Below are positions 1 through 9,077 of a stretch of DNA of 64,000 nt, piece after piece. Both the position numbers and the translations under genes were made by a program. Below the pieces are notes generated by a model. It worked only from the letters and a program-made list of their open reading frames with translations, searched no databases and had not been told where the DNA came from. Origin of the DNA: Sulfitobacter sp. S223. GTDB lineage: Bacteria > Pseudomonadota > Alphaproteobacteria > Rhodobacterales > Rhodobacteraceae. The stretch's first letter is position 1. Every line of letters starts with the position of its first letter. Where the stretch lies: positions 2,418,001-2,482,000 of the forward strand of contig NZ_CP083560.1 in NCBI RefSeq assembly GCF_025143825.1. The letters are read 5' to 3'.

Positions 1-76
1 CAAAATCAAACCTTCTGATCCGTCACAGTTGGACAGCTTGATGGACGAAGCCGCCTATAACTCCCTGATCGCTTAA
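1..76 (+). CDS. gcvH: Glycine cleavage system H protein, C-terminal end (partial)
   Basis: Only the last 24 codons are in the window, read from base 2 to a TAA at 74-76. They give a tail reading KIKPSDPSQLDSLMD and ending in AYNSLIA, which is typical of the GcvH carboxy terminus. GcvH carries the lipoyl arm that shuttles the aminomethyl group between the P, T and L proteins of the glycine cleavage complex. The gene sits 15 bp before gcvP on the same strand, the usual order in an operon. The lipoylated lysine and the start lie outside the window, so the call rests on the short tail plus the neighbour. Confidence 0.85.
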   Translation, partial: KIKPSDPSQLDSLMDEAAYNSLIA

Positions 77-91
77 TTTTCGGAGCCTGCC

Positions 92-2935
92 ATGACCTTC
101 ACCCCCACCGACTATCTGCCCTATGACTTCGCCAACCGGCGCCACATCGGACCGTCGCCCGCCGAAATGTCGGAGATGCTGAAAGTTGTGGGGGCTGACG
201 ATCTGAATGCGCTCATCTCTGACACACTTCCCACCAAAATCCGGCAGGCCAAGCCGCTAGATTTTGGCAAACCGATGTCAGAGCGTGAGTTACTGCATCA
301 CATGAAGGTCACAGCGTCTAAGAACAAGGTCCTGACCTCGTTGATTGGGCAAGGCTATCATGGCACGGTCACGCCGCCTGCAATCCAGCGGAATATCTTC
401 GAAAACCCCGCTTGGTACACGGCCTATACCCCCTACCAGCCTGAGATTTCGCAGGGTCGGCTTGAGGCGCTATTGAATTTCCAAACCATGGTTTCTGACC
501 TGACCGGATTAGAGATTGCAAACGCCTCTTTGCTTGATGAGGCGACGGCATGTGCCGAGGCGATGACCATGGCGCAGCGGGTTGCCAAAACGAAGGTTAA
601 TGGGTTCTTCATCGACGAAAATTGCCATCCGCAAAACATCGCGGTGATGAAAACACGCGCCGCGCCGTTAGGTATAGAGATTACGGTGGGCAACCCAGAT
701 GATCTGGACGCAACTACCGTTTTCGGCGCGATCTTCCAGTATCCGGGGACCTTCGGACACCTGCGCGACTTCAGCCCAGAGATCGCCAAACTACATGACA
801 CCAAAGCCATCGGTATTATCGCCGCCGACCCTCTGTCGCTGACGTTGCTCAAAGAACCTGGTGCGATGGGCGCCGATATTGCTGTAGGCAGCACGCAACG
901 GTTTGGTGTGCCTGTCGGCTACGGCGGTCCTCATGCCGCCTATATGGCAACCAAACAAAACTATGCCCGGTCGATGCCGGGTCGGCTTGTTGGTGTTTCC
1001 ATCGACAGTCACGGCAATCGCGCCTACCGTCTGTCGCTGCAAACCCGCGAGCAACATATCCGCCGTGAAAAGGCGACGTCGAACGTCTGTACAGCACAGG
1101 CTTTATTGGCCGTTATGGCTGGTTTCTATGCCGTTTTTCATGGGCCTGAGGGCCTTAAGGCGATTGCCCAACGGATCCATCGCAAGACCGCACGACTGGC
1201 CGAGGGGATCAAAGGCGCGGGCTTTGACGTGCGTCCCGCCACGTTTTTTGACACGATCACCGTCGAGGTTGGCCCGCTGCAAGCTGCGGTTATGAAATCA
1301 GCGGTAGATGAAGGCATTAACCTGCGGGCCGTTGGCACCACCCAAGTGGGCATCACGCTGGACGAACGCACCCGCCCAGCTACGATCGAGGCCGTCTGGC
1401 GAGCCTTTGGTATCGACCGCGAAGACAAAGATTATACGCCGCATTATCACGTGCCGGAAAAACTGATCCGTACCACGGAGTACCTCACTCATCCGGTTTT
1501 CCACATGAACCGCGCCGAAACCGAAATGATGCGCTACATGCGCCGCTTGGCTGACCGCGACCTCGCCCTTGATCGCGCGATGATCCCGCTCGGGTCCTGC
1601 ACGATGAAGCTCAATTCCGCTGCTGAGATGATGCCGGTTTCATGGGACGAATTCTCGCTTTTGCATCCCTACATTCCCCGCGATCAGGCGGCGGGTTATA
1701 TGGAAATGATCGATGATTTGTCCGCCAAGCTCTGTGATGTGACAGGGTATGACGCAATCTCAATGCAGCCCAATTCCGGCGCGCAGGGTGAATACGCAGG
1801 CCTGTTATCAATTGCCAGCTATCACCGCGCGAACGGCCAAGGTCACCGCAATATCTGCCTAATCCCGATGTCCGCGCATGGGACAAACCCTGCCTCGGCT
1901 CAGATGGTGGGCTGGAAAGTTGTACCAATTATGTCAGCCGCCAATGGCGACATTGATTTGGATGACTTCCGCGCCAAAGTTAAGGAGCACGAGGACAACC
2001 TTGCAGGCTGCATGATCACCTATCCATCCACCCACGGCGTGTTTGAAGAAACCGTCAACGACGTCTGCAAGATCGTGCATGACCACGGCGGTCAGGTTTA
2101 TATCGACGGGGCCAATATGAATGCCATGGTCGGACTGTCGCGCCCCGGCGATTTGGGCGGCGACGTGAGCCATTTGAACCTACATAAGACATTCTGCATC
2201 CCTCACGGTGGCGGCGGTCCCGGCATGGGGCCAATCGGCGTCAAATCCCACCTCATTCCGCATCTGCCCGGCGATCCGACATCCGGCGAAGGGGCGGTGT
2301 CTGCGGCGGCTTTTGGGTCACCATCATTGCTGCCGATTTCTTGGGCCTATTGCCTGATGATGGGCGGTGAGGGGTTAACGCAGGCGACGCGCGTTGCAAT
2401 CTTGAACGCCAACTATATTGCCAAACGGCTCGAAGGGGCATTTGACGTCCTTTACAAGGGGCCCACAGGTAGGGTCGCGCATGAATGTATCATCGACACG
2501 CGGCCGTTTGCCACTAGCGCCCATGTCACCGTGGATGACATCGCCAAACGGCTGATCGACTGCGGCTTCCACGCCCCCACGATGAGTTGGCCCGTGGCAG
2601 GCACCTTGATGATCGAACCTACAGAATCCGAGACCAAGGCCGAACTTGACCGATTTTGCGATGCCATGCTCGCCATTCGAGCCGAAATCGCAGACATAGA
2701 AAACGGCGTTGTCGACCCAGAGAATAATCCGTTGAAGAATGCACCTCACACCATGGAGGACCTGGTAAAGGACTGGGATAGACCATATCCGCGGGAAACG
2801 GGATGCTTTCCTCCTGGCGCATTCAGGGTGGATAAATACTGGGCCCCAGTAAACCGCGTCGATAATGTTTGGGGCGACAGAAACCTGACGTGCAGCTGCC
2901 CTCCGATGGAACACTATTCTGATGCTGGTGATTAA
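92..2935 (+). CDS. gcvP: Glycine dehydrogenase (decarboxylating), P protein
   Basis: A 947-residue protein, the normal length for the fused single-chain GcvP. It decarboxylates glycine with pyridoxal phosphate and passes the aminomethyl group to lipoyl-GcvH. It has the N-terminal inactive half with RRHIGPS near residue 16, and the C-terminal catalytic half with the PLP lysine in NLHKTF (Lys699) followed by the glycine-rich [10 protein letters not shown] loop. The start is the ATG 15 bp after gcvH, with weak GGAG-like spacing. It is translated with gcvH and probably with gcvT further upstream. It looks intact. Confidence 0.97.
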   Translation: MTFTPTDYLPYDFANRRHIGPSPAEMSEMLKVVGADDLNALISDTLPTKIRQAKPLDFGKPMSERELLHHMKVTASKNKVLTSLIGQGYHGTVTPPAIQRNIFENPAWYTAYTPYQPEISQGRLEALLNFQTMVSDLTGLEIANASLLDEATACAEAMTMAQRVAKTKVNGFFIDENCHPQNIAVMKTRAAPLGIEITVGNPDDLDATTVFGAIFQYPGTFGHLRDFSPEIAKLHDTKAIGIIAADPLSLTLLKEPGAMGADIAVGSTQRFGVPVGYGGPHAAYMATKQNYARSMPGRLVGVSIDSHGNRAYRLSLQTREQHIRREKATSNVCTAQALLAVMAGFYAVFHGPEGLKAIAQRIHRKTARLAEGIKGAGFDVRPATFFDTITVEVGPLQAAVMKSAVDEGINLRAVGTTQVGITLDERTRPATIEAVWRAFGIDREDKDYTPHYHVPEKLIRTTEYLTHPVFHMNRAETEMMRYMRRLADRDLALDRAMIPLGSCTMKLNSAAEMMPVSWDEFSLLHPYIPRDQAAGYMEMIDDLSAKLCDVTGYDAISMQPNSGAQGEYAGLLSIASYHRANGQGHRNICLIPMSAHGTNPASAQMVGWKVVPIMSAANGDIDLDDFRAKVKEHEDNLAGCMITYPSTHGVFEETVNDVCKIVHDHGGQVYIDGANMNAMVGLSRPGDLGGDVSHLNLHKTFCIPHGGGGPGMGPIGVKSHLIPHLPGDPTSGEGAVSAAAFGSPSLLPISWAYCLMMGGEGLTQATRVAILNANYIAKRLEGAFDVLYKGPTGRVAHECIIDTRPFATSAHVTVDDIAKRLIDCGFHAPTMSWPVAGTLMIEPTESETKAELDRFCDAMLAIRAEIADIENGVVDPENNPLKNAPHTMEDLVKDWDRPYPRETGCFPPGAFRVDKYWAPVNRVDNVWGDRNLTCSCPPMEHYSDAGD

Positions 2936-3036
2936 TACAAACTAGGAAAGACTCATCACTCGTAGCGAAGGTCCGCATTTCGTCCTTGGCAACCTTTTGC
3001 GCTACTTGCAGCATCAGATACTTCGGGCTCAGTGAA

Positions 3037-3064
3037 GACCTTCGCCGCAGCAACGGCGAAGGTC
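3037..3064. repeat. Perfect 11-bp hairpin between convergent genes
   Basis: GACCTTCGCCG at 3037-3047 is followed by a 6-base loop and the exact reverse complement at 3054-3064. It lies in the 283-bp gap between gcvP (plus) and the Slam-type gene (minus). There is no T-run on either side, so an intrinsic terminator is possible but not shown. I see no gene in the rest of 2936-3218. Confidence 0.4.
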
Positions 3065-3218
3065 AATTCTGCGCAGGTAGCGTATTTACAAAGTTACGCG
3101 AACGGCCCATTGCGGCCATTGAGCATGCCTTGCCACTTCTGCGGTGCGGCCCGTACAAGCAGACATGCATTCTCCACACAGCATTTTGGTAGCTGAAACG
3201 TCGATCGGCAGGACGGAA

Positions 3219-4562
3219 CTAGAACTTTTTAGTCAGGCTAAGTGAAAGCAATGTCCGCTCAAAATTGTTAATATCCAAATTGCTTTTATTATTTTCGTAA
3301 CTCAAGCTTCCCAGAACACTCGTGCTGTTCATGTTAGGAAGTGTATATGAAACCGTGGCTGTTATCCTCTTTGAGACGTCATGTCGTGCTTGCGTGTAGG
3401 CCGCTTGGACGCCTTCAAACTCGGTATCTGTATAGGATGCCTTTAGGCTTGCTCTTATACCCTGTTCCCGAAAAACATGCTGGTACCCTACGTACATCCC
3501 GCGGACATCGTTGGAATAGACATCCAATCCAGAACTTTCACTCCCATATTGCAAACCAACAGCGATGCTACCATTCTCTTTTAGCTGAAGATTCACAGAA
3601 GGGTTGATGGTGAACGCGGTGAGATCTCGATCAGCGTTGCCGTTGAAACGCTTGCGGGAAATCGACGTGTCTACGTAAAACTGCAGATCATTTCGGGCGG
3701 CATACTGTAAACGCGGCGCGATGCCCCAGCTTTGAGAGTACCAGTTGTCCTGTTCGTTATAGCGCTGAATATTGTATGTAACCGGAACAGATAACCCGAG
3801 CTGATCACTCAGCCTGAAACTCGGCCCTGTGGAAACGGAAAGTGTCGTCGTGTCATAAGCATTGGCTTCAAAGTAGTTATTGAAGCTGAGGTGCGCGCCA
3901 CTCCGCCAAGCCAAATTATTGTTGAGGATCTTTTGGTGGGAAAACCCAGCACGCGCAAAAACTGCGGTATCCTGAGTTTCTTGTGCACCTGATGACAAAG
4001 TGAAGGGCAAACCGTAAAGAAATACAGTGTCGCTATCTGGACCTGCATTAACGTTACTATCTGAAGTCAAACCTACAGTGACATACGCGCTCCAGTTTTT
4101 TTGTGGACCTTTTGGACCGGCATTTGGATTCGTGCGAGCTACATCGACCTGTGCAATGAAGCCATCGATATTCTGCCGAACCTGTTCTGGCGGGTTCATA
4201 CCAAGGACTGCCACCAACTCCGCCCGAGACTTATCATATTTGCCTAAACGGAACAGAACTTCTGCAAGTTCGAGACGAATACGTCCTGCATTTGGTTCGC
4301 GTTGCAATGCCGAACCGAGATACCTTTCAGCTTTACCAAGCTGACCGGCTTGCTTAGCTGCGACCCCCAACAGAAAGAATTCCTGGGTAGACGCGGTCGC
4401 AGGATCATGTGCGGCTTGCAACAAACCGAAAGCTTTCGTCGGCTCCCCAGCGGCAAGTAGATCCTGAACAAGCTGCAACTCGGCTGGCGTGGCAGCCTGG
4501 GCGGAATGTACCTGTGCGGCCAGAGCAGCACACAGTGATACTATCGTGAAAGAGTACTTCAT
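3219..4562 (-). CDS. Type XI secretion outer-membrane protein (Slam-like, DUF560)
   Basis: A 447-residue predicted outer-membrane protein. Residues 1-23 are a signal peptide, about 25-125 are TPR-like helices (RYLGSALQREPNAGRIRLEL, then LFRLGKYDKS), and 158-447 alternate in a beta-barrel pattern ending in LTKKF with a terminal Phe, as for BAM substrates. TPR followed by a C-terminal barrel is the architecture of Slam proteins (DUF560, type XI secretion), which bring TbpB-like lipoproteins or soluble hemophores to the surface. The gene begins 14 bp after the stop of the large TbpB-like cargo gene, in the same direction, with AGGA upstream. Cargo specificity cannot be read from sequence. The family call comes from architecture and context, without a profile search. 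Confidence 0.82.
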   Translation of the reverse strand: MKYSFTIVSLCAALAAQVHSAQAATPAELQLVQDLLAAGEPTKAFGLLQAAHDPATASTQEFFLLGVAAKQAGQLGKAERYLGSALQREPNAGRIRLELAEVLFRLGKYDKSRAELVAVLGMNPPEQVRQNIDGFIAQVDVARTNPNAGPKGPQKNWSAYVTVGLTSDSNVNAGPDSDTVFLYGLPFTLSSGAQETQDTAVFARAGFSHQKILNNNLAWRSGAHLSFNNYFEANAYDTTTLSVSTGPSFRLSDQLGLSVPVTYNIQRYNEQDNWYSQSWGIAPRLQYAARNDLQFYVDTSISRKRFNGNADRDLTAFTINPSVNLQLKENGSIAVGLQYGSESSGLDVYSNDVRGMYVGYQHVFREQGIRASLKASYTDTEFEGVQAAYTQARHDVSKRITATVSYTLPNMNSTSVLGSLSYENNKSNLDINNFERTLLSLSLTKKF

Positions 4563-4576
4563 GCTCTAAAATTCCT

Positions 4577-7500
4577 TTAGTTCTGTGCTCGAAAGATGCC
4601 GTTGGCGCTTGATCCATTGACATGATCAATCTGCCAGCCTCCGCCGACCTCTTCAGCATTAGGTCCAGCGAAGCCACCAAATATCCCGCCACTACTCACA
4701 TTACTGCCGGAGAGATCACCCTGAAAACCGCTGCTATCCGCGTCGCGCCGGATCGGCGCGTCGAAAGTTGAATTCGCCCAGCTAGCTCCGTTGTTGTCCT
4801 TTAGATTCATATTCCCAGTCACGTTGTCCTTAGCGAAGTCAGCCGTTAGGGAAATGTCGCCGCGCACCCGTCCAGCTGCCATGCCAGTACCCTCTCCAAA
4901 CGCAGCTCCTGTGTAGGTCGCTGTACCGGTCTGCTGAAGATTGGTTGTAGGGTCATACACCAGCCAGTTCGCTCGGGAGTTTGCAACCAGTTCCCCGTCA
5001 ACTTCAGCCACCGCACCGTTCATCTCAAAGTCCCACTGTCCCCAAGCCACATAGCTATACTCATTGCCTTTTGGGTCGGCATATTTACCTGATGCATCAA
5101 CCGTCACATCTGTATTTTGGAAGGCGACAACACCTTTGTCCGAAACCGACGTCGCTGCGACAGTCCCCAAGACGTACTCGGCACCGCTAATTAAAGTCCC
5201 ATCATATGCGCTAAAACCACGGTAATTTTCGTATTCAGGCTCATCGTTGAAACCAAAGCCCCCGTCGCCTGTACTCGTATTTCCTGAACCACCCTCGGCG
5301 ACACCACCAGCGTCTGTGACCGTTGGTGTTACAAAATCACCAAAGGAGAGCCCTTCCCTTGCGCGAAACACTCCAACATATTGGCCCTGATCCGCAACAA
5401 CCCAAGCATGGCCACCCACTTCTTGACCATTCGCACCGCCAAAGACGCCAATGACACCAGACATCCCGACTCTTCCATGGTTTCCGAAACCGGAACCACT
5501 ATAGTCGTTAATAGGCTCATCAAATGTATTTACTTCAGTGGCCACGGCGCATCCATTGAGGCCAGCGCCACTGCACGAGCGGCCAAACTGGAATTGACCT
5601 CCAACGCTTTGCTCGGAAAAATCAGCAGTGATGTTAATCAAGCCCGTAGCTTCTTCTTCAACGCCTCCCTGACCAGCGTAACCACCTCTGATCTCGCCGC
5701 CGTACTGTGCAACACCGGACCTATTTTGAAGGGAGATAGAATTGGTGACATTATCAACGTCCACCCAAAGACCGGCATCAGAAAATAAACTCGGGGTTGC
5801 GCCGGTAGACACCCAGGTTCCCCAAGAAACATGGGAATAACCTTCGGCGGCAAAAGTAGTCGCAATGTTCACCTGAGTATCTTCACCGGAGTTGCCGCCG
5901 GGAAACGTAATTTTGCCCTCATAAATGTCGCTCACATCCTGCCAGAAGGTGCCGTGTCCTGTTTCACTTGCGGAGTAGCCCAATACAAAAGCACCGCTAA
6001 AACCATCTTCCTCGCTGCCCTCTCCAGGAACATAGTTTTCACCGACAGCCCAAACGCCTGCAGCGAACCCTCCGGGAAGCTTCAAAGCAAATGATCCCGC
6101 CGCCTCGGATGTATCAGAGCCATATAGGGTTCCGACAAAGTTACCGTCTGCCGAGCGTCCGTTGTCGAGAGAAGCTCTCGCATCAAAGCCAAGTGAGCGG
6201 GTAAGCCCAGTGCCTTTCTCCGCAATGGCGGCTTCCTTCAAGGATAATTCGGTGGTGTAATTCGCGGCTTCATTATCAACTTCGATGCGCCCCTCTCCGG
6301 TAAGAAGCTTTGTGCCAAAATCAATGTTCAGCTCAAGCTCCCCAAAGACACTTTCTGGGTACAACGTATAATCGGTCGCGGTCCCGGCTGCGTAGTAACC
6401 TAACACACCGCCATTGAAGGTGGCGGTCCCTGATCGCAGCGCAAACTCCTCAGGCGTAGAGGCCTGACCATATATCCACTGCGATTCATCACCGTGTTCA
6501 TCGATCCCGTCGCCAAAGTATAGATGCGCAAACCCATCGAGAGACCGACTGCTTTCGCCTTCTAACTCAACGATTGCCCCCGGTATTCCTTGATCAAGAA
6601 TAGTGTTGTCCTCAGCAACAAGGTCTACTTCCGCACGGCCAACCCCATTAATTGCCGGGATGGAAACGGCATGCCCGATCACATTCGACAGGGTGCTTTC
6701 CATAGGTTTGGTCGCGTTAAACGCAGGAATTTCGTAAGAATAGCCCGTCCAGTCCGTTAGCCCCTCAGCCACAAAGGTCGGTGGGGTGTAGTCGTCTTCG
6801 ATGTTGTAGTCTGGCCCCGCCAAATTAGCCGCATTTGCTTCAAGTCGCGCGCCGACGTCGGCCAAAGTAACTTCGTAACGGGCTATCGCTGCTTGGGCTT
6901 GGCTAATACCTCGCGCAATGCGTTCTTGCTCGGATTGAAGCACGCCTTCATAAGCAACCAGATCTAGCAGCAGCTGTTGATCCGAAGCGATTAGTCCTGT
7001 TGTGCTCTGCTCCGTACGCAAAGCAGCAATACGATCACGAACCGGACCAGAAATCGCTTCCACCTTCGGCAACTCTTCAAACCGCAATATCGTCAGCCGA
7101 TTGTCGCGTTCTTTATATCGAGCAGCAGCATCTTGCTGCGTCAATGAAAGGCTGTCGCGTTCAGCTTCAAGCTGGGAAATCCGCATTAAACGAAATTGCG
7201 CCAGACGTTCTGCCTCCAACCGCGCGGCTTCCAACCTCTCCTGCTTCAAACGCTCCGCTTCAACACGCTCAGTAGCCAGCATCTCGGCCTTTAAGCGTTC
7301 GGCAGCTGCAATTTCTTCAGCAGTAGGTTGATTTGGGGTATCTCCACCATCAGGGGCAGCTGCTTCGGCCACAGTAATCGATCGCTCAATTGTGAGATCG
7401 CTTCCCAAAAGTGCTGTGAACTCTTGCCCCACCCCTCCTTGGGCAGTTTCACTTTGGACCGGTGCAGCCTGAAGGCTTGGCAACTCGAACCCTCGGGATA

Positions 7501-8470
7501 TGTCGATGGTGGAATTTCGATTAGCTGGAGAAGACAGAATAATCTCTGCCGTTTGAGAAAGTTCCGCAATATTTTCTGAAAACGCTGAACTTCCAACTTC
7601 AACTGTTTGGGTGATTTCTTTCAGGTCCGTAGAAAAATCAACGACCTCGGATCTAATTCCCCACTGATACTCAGAAACTTTCTGATTTACGTAATTAAAA
7701 TACTCTTTCTTCTTAAACGGTGAAAACCATCCCAGACGCCGACTTGGAGGCTTTGTTTTAATATCATCAACCGTGTTATCAAAATCGCGCAGGACCTCAA
7801 ATTCGCTCTCTCCAGCCAATAGAGAGTTTACGGCTCTTCCATGAGCGTCGGTCAATGCTTCTCGCAAGGCAGCACGATCTGCTACAATACCATCTTCGCT
7901 AGCCTCATTTGCCTGAAAGCCTGCGTTGACGGTATTTTCGACCGCGAGAACCGTTTGAGACAGAGCAAACTGGCCAAGATTACCTCCCGAAAGCAGAGCA
8001 TTAGCTGTCGTTTTAATCATGTTTTCTTGAAGCGCTGCGGTAATTGCTACACCTGGTCCGTAACCTGAATTCTTGATCATCAAATCTGTCAGCTCTTCGG
8101 CAGCAGCAGAGCTAACGGCACTTGCAACAGCTCCTCCGACATATTTGGCTATGCTCATTGAGGTCGGCTTTTTCGCAACGTTTAGCAACTTTATCGTAGC
8201 ACGGTCTTTTATACCTTTTATGACTGCTGAGCGACTGTTTCGAATAGCTATTTTGGCGCTCGCATCAATGTACGGCAGCTTCAGCAACCCATTCATGACA
8301 ATATCAATAGCAGCAGTCACCGCCTCGCCTTGCGCCTGCTTCAAAACCGTAGATGATCCCCAAGAAGCGATATCCGTTGCCGCACCAGTGGCTACTTCTC
8401 CACTTGCGGCTGTTACCTGCAAGGAAACAAGAAAGGGTATGGCGAAGAAACTAAGGGTTTTCCGAGTCAA
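4577..8470 (-). CDS. Giant exported protein with three tandem TbpB-like beta-barrel domains, probable type XI cargo
   Basis: 1297 residues. The start is TTG: an in-frame TAA lies five codons before it (TTG is the sixth codon after the TAA), AAGGA is 9 nt upstream, and the next ATG would remove the signal peptide. Residues 1-23 form a Sec signal peptide with no lipobox Cys, so the product is probably soluble. Residues 25-370 are mostly helical, with no family I recognise. Residues 383-440 are a charged coiled coil (ERLKQERLEAARLEAERL), and 500-550 are a second helical stretch. Three repeats follow at about 600-833, 845-1037 and 1085-1296. Each has a WGxW or QW-type strand, a G(T/V)A(T/Q)(F/Y) strand, an (I/L)xxTADF-like strand and a closing G-F-G-E-x-G-G-G strand ending near F(R)A. 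The closing motif GGFAGPNAEEVGG is characteristic of TbpB barrels. Cys965 and Cys974 could form a disulfide in barrel 2. The Slam-like gene follows after 14 bp. The ligand is unknown. Confidence 0.8.
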   Translation of the reverse strand: MTRKTLSFFAIPFLVSLQVTAASGEVATGAATDIASWGSSTVLKQAQGEAVTAAIDIVMNGLLKLPYIDASAKIAIRNSRSAVIKGIKDRATIKLLNVAKKPTSMSIAKYVGGAVASAVSSAAAEELTDLMIKNSGYGPGVAITAALQENMIKTTANALLSGGNLGQFALSQTVLAVENTVNAGFQANEASEDGIVADRAALREALTDAHGRAVNSLLAGESEFEVLRDFDNTVDDIKTKPPSRRLGWFSPFKKKEYFNYVNQKVSEYQWGIRSEVVDFSTDLKEITQTVEVGSSAFSENIAELSQTAEIILSSPANRNSTIDISRGFELPSLQAAPVQSETAQGGVGQEFTALLGSDLTIERSITVAEAAAPDGGDTPNQPTAEEIAAAERLKAEMLATERVEAERLKQERLEAARLEAERLAQFRLMRISQLEAERDSLSLTQQDAAARYKERDNRLTILRFEELPKVEAISGPVRDRIAALRTEQSTTGLIASDQQLLLDLVAYEGVLQSEQERIARGISQAQAAIARYEVTLADVGARLEANAANLAGPDYNIEDDYTPPTFVAEGLTDWTGYSYEIPAFNATKPMESTLSNVIGHAVSIPAINGVGRAEVDLVAEDNTILDQGIPGAIVELEGESSRSLDGFAHLYFGDGIDEHGDESQWIYGQASTPEEFALRSGTATFNGGVLGYYAAGTATDYTLYPESVFGELELNIDFGTKLLTGEGRIEVDNEAANYTTELSLKEAAIAEKGTGLTRSLGFDARASLDNGRSADGNFVGTLYGSDTSEAAGSFALKLPGGFAAGVWAVGENYVPGEGSEEDGFSGAFVLGYSASETGHGTFWQDVSDIYEGKITFPGGNSGEDTQVNIATTFAAEGYSHVSWGTWVSTGATPSLFSDAGLWVDVDNVTNSISLQNRSGVAQYGGEIRGGYAGQGGVEEEATGLINITADFSEQSVGGQFQFGRSCSGAGLNGCAVATEVNTFDEPINDYSGSGFGNHGRVGMSGVIGVFGGANGQEVGGHAWVVADQGQYVGVFRAREGLSFGDFVTPTVTDAGGVAEGGSGNTSTGDGGFGFNDEPEYENYRGFSAYDGTLISGAEYVLGTVAATSVSDKGVVAFQNTDVTVDASGKYADPKGNEYSYVAWGQWDFEMNGAVAEVDGELVANSRANWLVYDPTTNLQQTGTATYTGAAFGEGTGMAAGRVRGDISLTADFAKDNVTGNMNLKDNNGASWANSTFDAPIRRDADSSGFQGDLSGSNVSSGGIFGGFAGPNAEEVGGGWQIDHVNGSSANGIFRAQN
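4583..6673 (-). repeat. Three diverged tandem beta-barrel domain repeats inside the cargo gene
   Basis: Protein-level repeats of about 195-235 residues, encoded at roughly 6673-5972, 5938-5360 and 5218-4583. The shared order is a Y-x-x-W/YG strand, a GxAxxxG strand, a TADFS/TADFA strand (copies 2 and 3) and a closing G-x-F-x-G-x-x-x-x-E-x-G-G strand. Copies 2 and 3 are clearly alike; copy 1 is more diverged. Confidence 0.6.
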
Positions 8471-8777
8471 AATGTATTTTCCTTATCCAAATTTTGTCCA
8501 TCTGCCATTCTCATGATCGCTAGTGATCGCTTCTACATAGTTAGACGCCGGTCGATGCTTATCTCCCCGATACGCTTTCAGGCGGCTCGTAAATGAAAAT
8601 GATCCATCTCCCCTCAACCGATAGCGACCCTTCTCAAGGTAACTCCCAGGTTGGAGGAGACAGATTCCGTTATAAAATCAACTTTTTTGAAATTCCGATC
8701 CGGTAAGTAAATTTCAGCTTACCGGCATGAAAAGGCAGCTTGGTCGCTCAGGTTACAAGACTGCCCGCCTTGAACGA
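8471..8777. other. 307-bp gap before the cargo gene with two dyad symmetries
   Basis: I see no gene on either strand. A 13/14 palindrome reading GATCGCTAGTGATC lies close to the cargo start (about 8515-8528). CCGGTAAG at 8700-8707 is repeated inverted at 8718-8725 with a 10-base loop. The first is placed like an operator; the second could end the transcript of the small gene upstream. The cargo-Slam promoter most likely lies here. Confidence 0.35.
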
Positions 8778-8963
8778 TCACACCGTCGTACCATTGGCTA
8801 CCTGACCAATAGATCCGAAAGCGCTCTCATCGCAGCAAGTAACTTTGTAAATGGTTTTACCAGATGCAGACTTGCCATTCTCGGCGATGCCGGAAACGCC
8901 CGCAGCCATGGCTGATCCACCAACTACTGCCAAGAAGAGCCCCAAGCCTGTGATCTTTTTCAT
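8778..8963 (-). CDS. Small exported protein with a Cys-Cys motif, function unknown
   Basis: A 61-residue product. I chose the third of three close ATGs because GGGAAAG lies 6 nt before it and the peptide then starts MKKITGLGLF, a clean signal sequence with a likely cut after GGSAMAA. The mature part is only about 40 residues, rich in Gly and Ser, with a TCCDES motif. It lies between the LuxR-type regulator and the large exported protein, all on one strand. It could be a secreted peptide or a small periplasmic factor. I do not recognise the family, and an ORF this short could be chance, but the signal peptide argues for a real gene. Confidence 0.5.
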   Translation of the reverse strand: MKKITGLGLFLAVVGGSAMAAGVSGIAENGKSASGKTIYKVTCCDESAFGSIGQVANGTTV

Positions 8964-9077
8964 TTGCATCTTTCCCATCTAGTAAACTTAACTTACGAAA
9001 AACTAAGTAACTTGTTTAGGGAAAGACCGACAACGGACTCGGGTCCGGTCAGCTGTAATAAATTTCAGGAATATGTA

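Noticed and set aside
2936..3218. Left attachment site of an island matching the tRNA-Leu end
   Set aside because: I compared the tRNA 3' sequence by eye with this gap and found only short chance matches (GCGGTGCGG).
8727..8915. A 62-codon plus-strand frame opposite the small exported protein
   Set aside because: It lacks a ribosome site and signal peptide, while the minus-strand gene has both.
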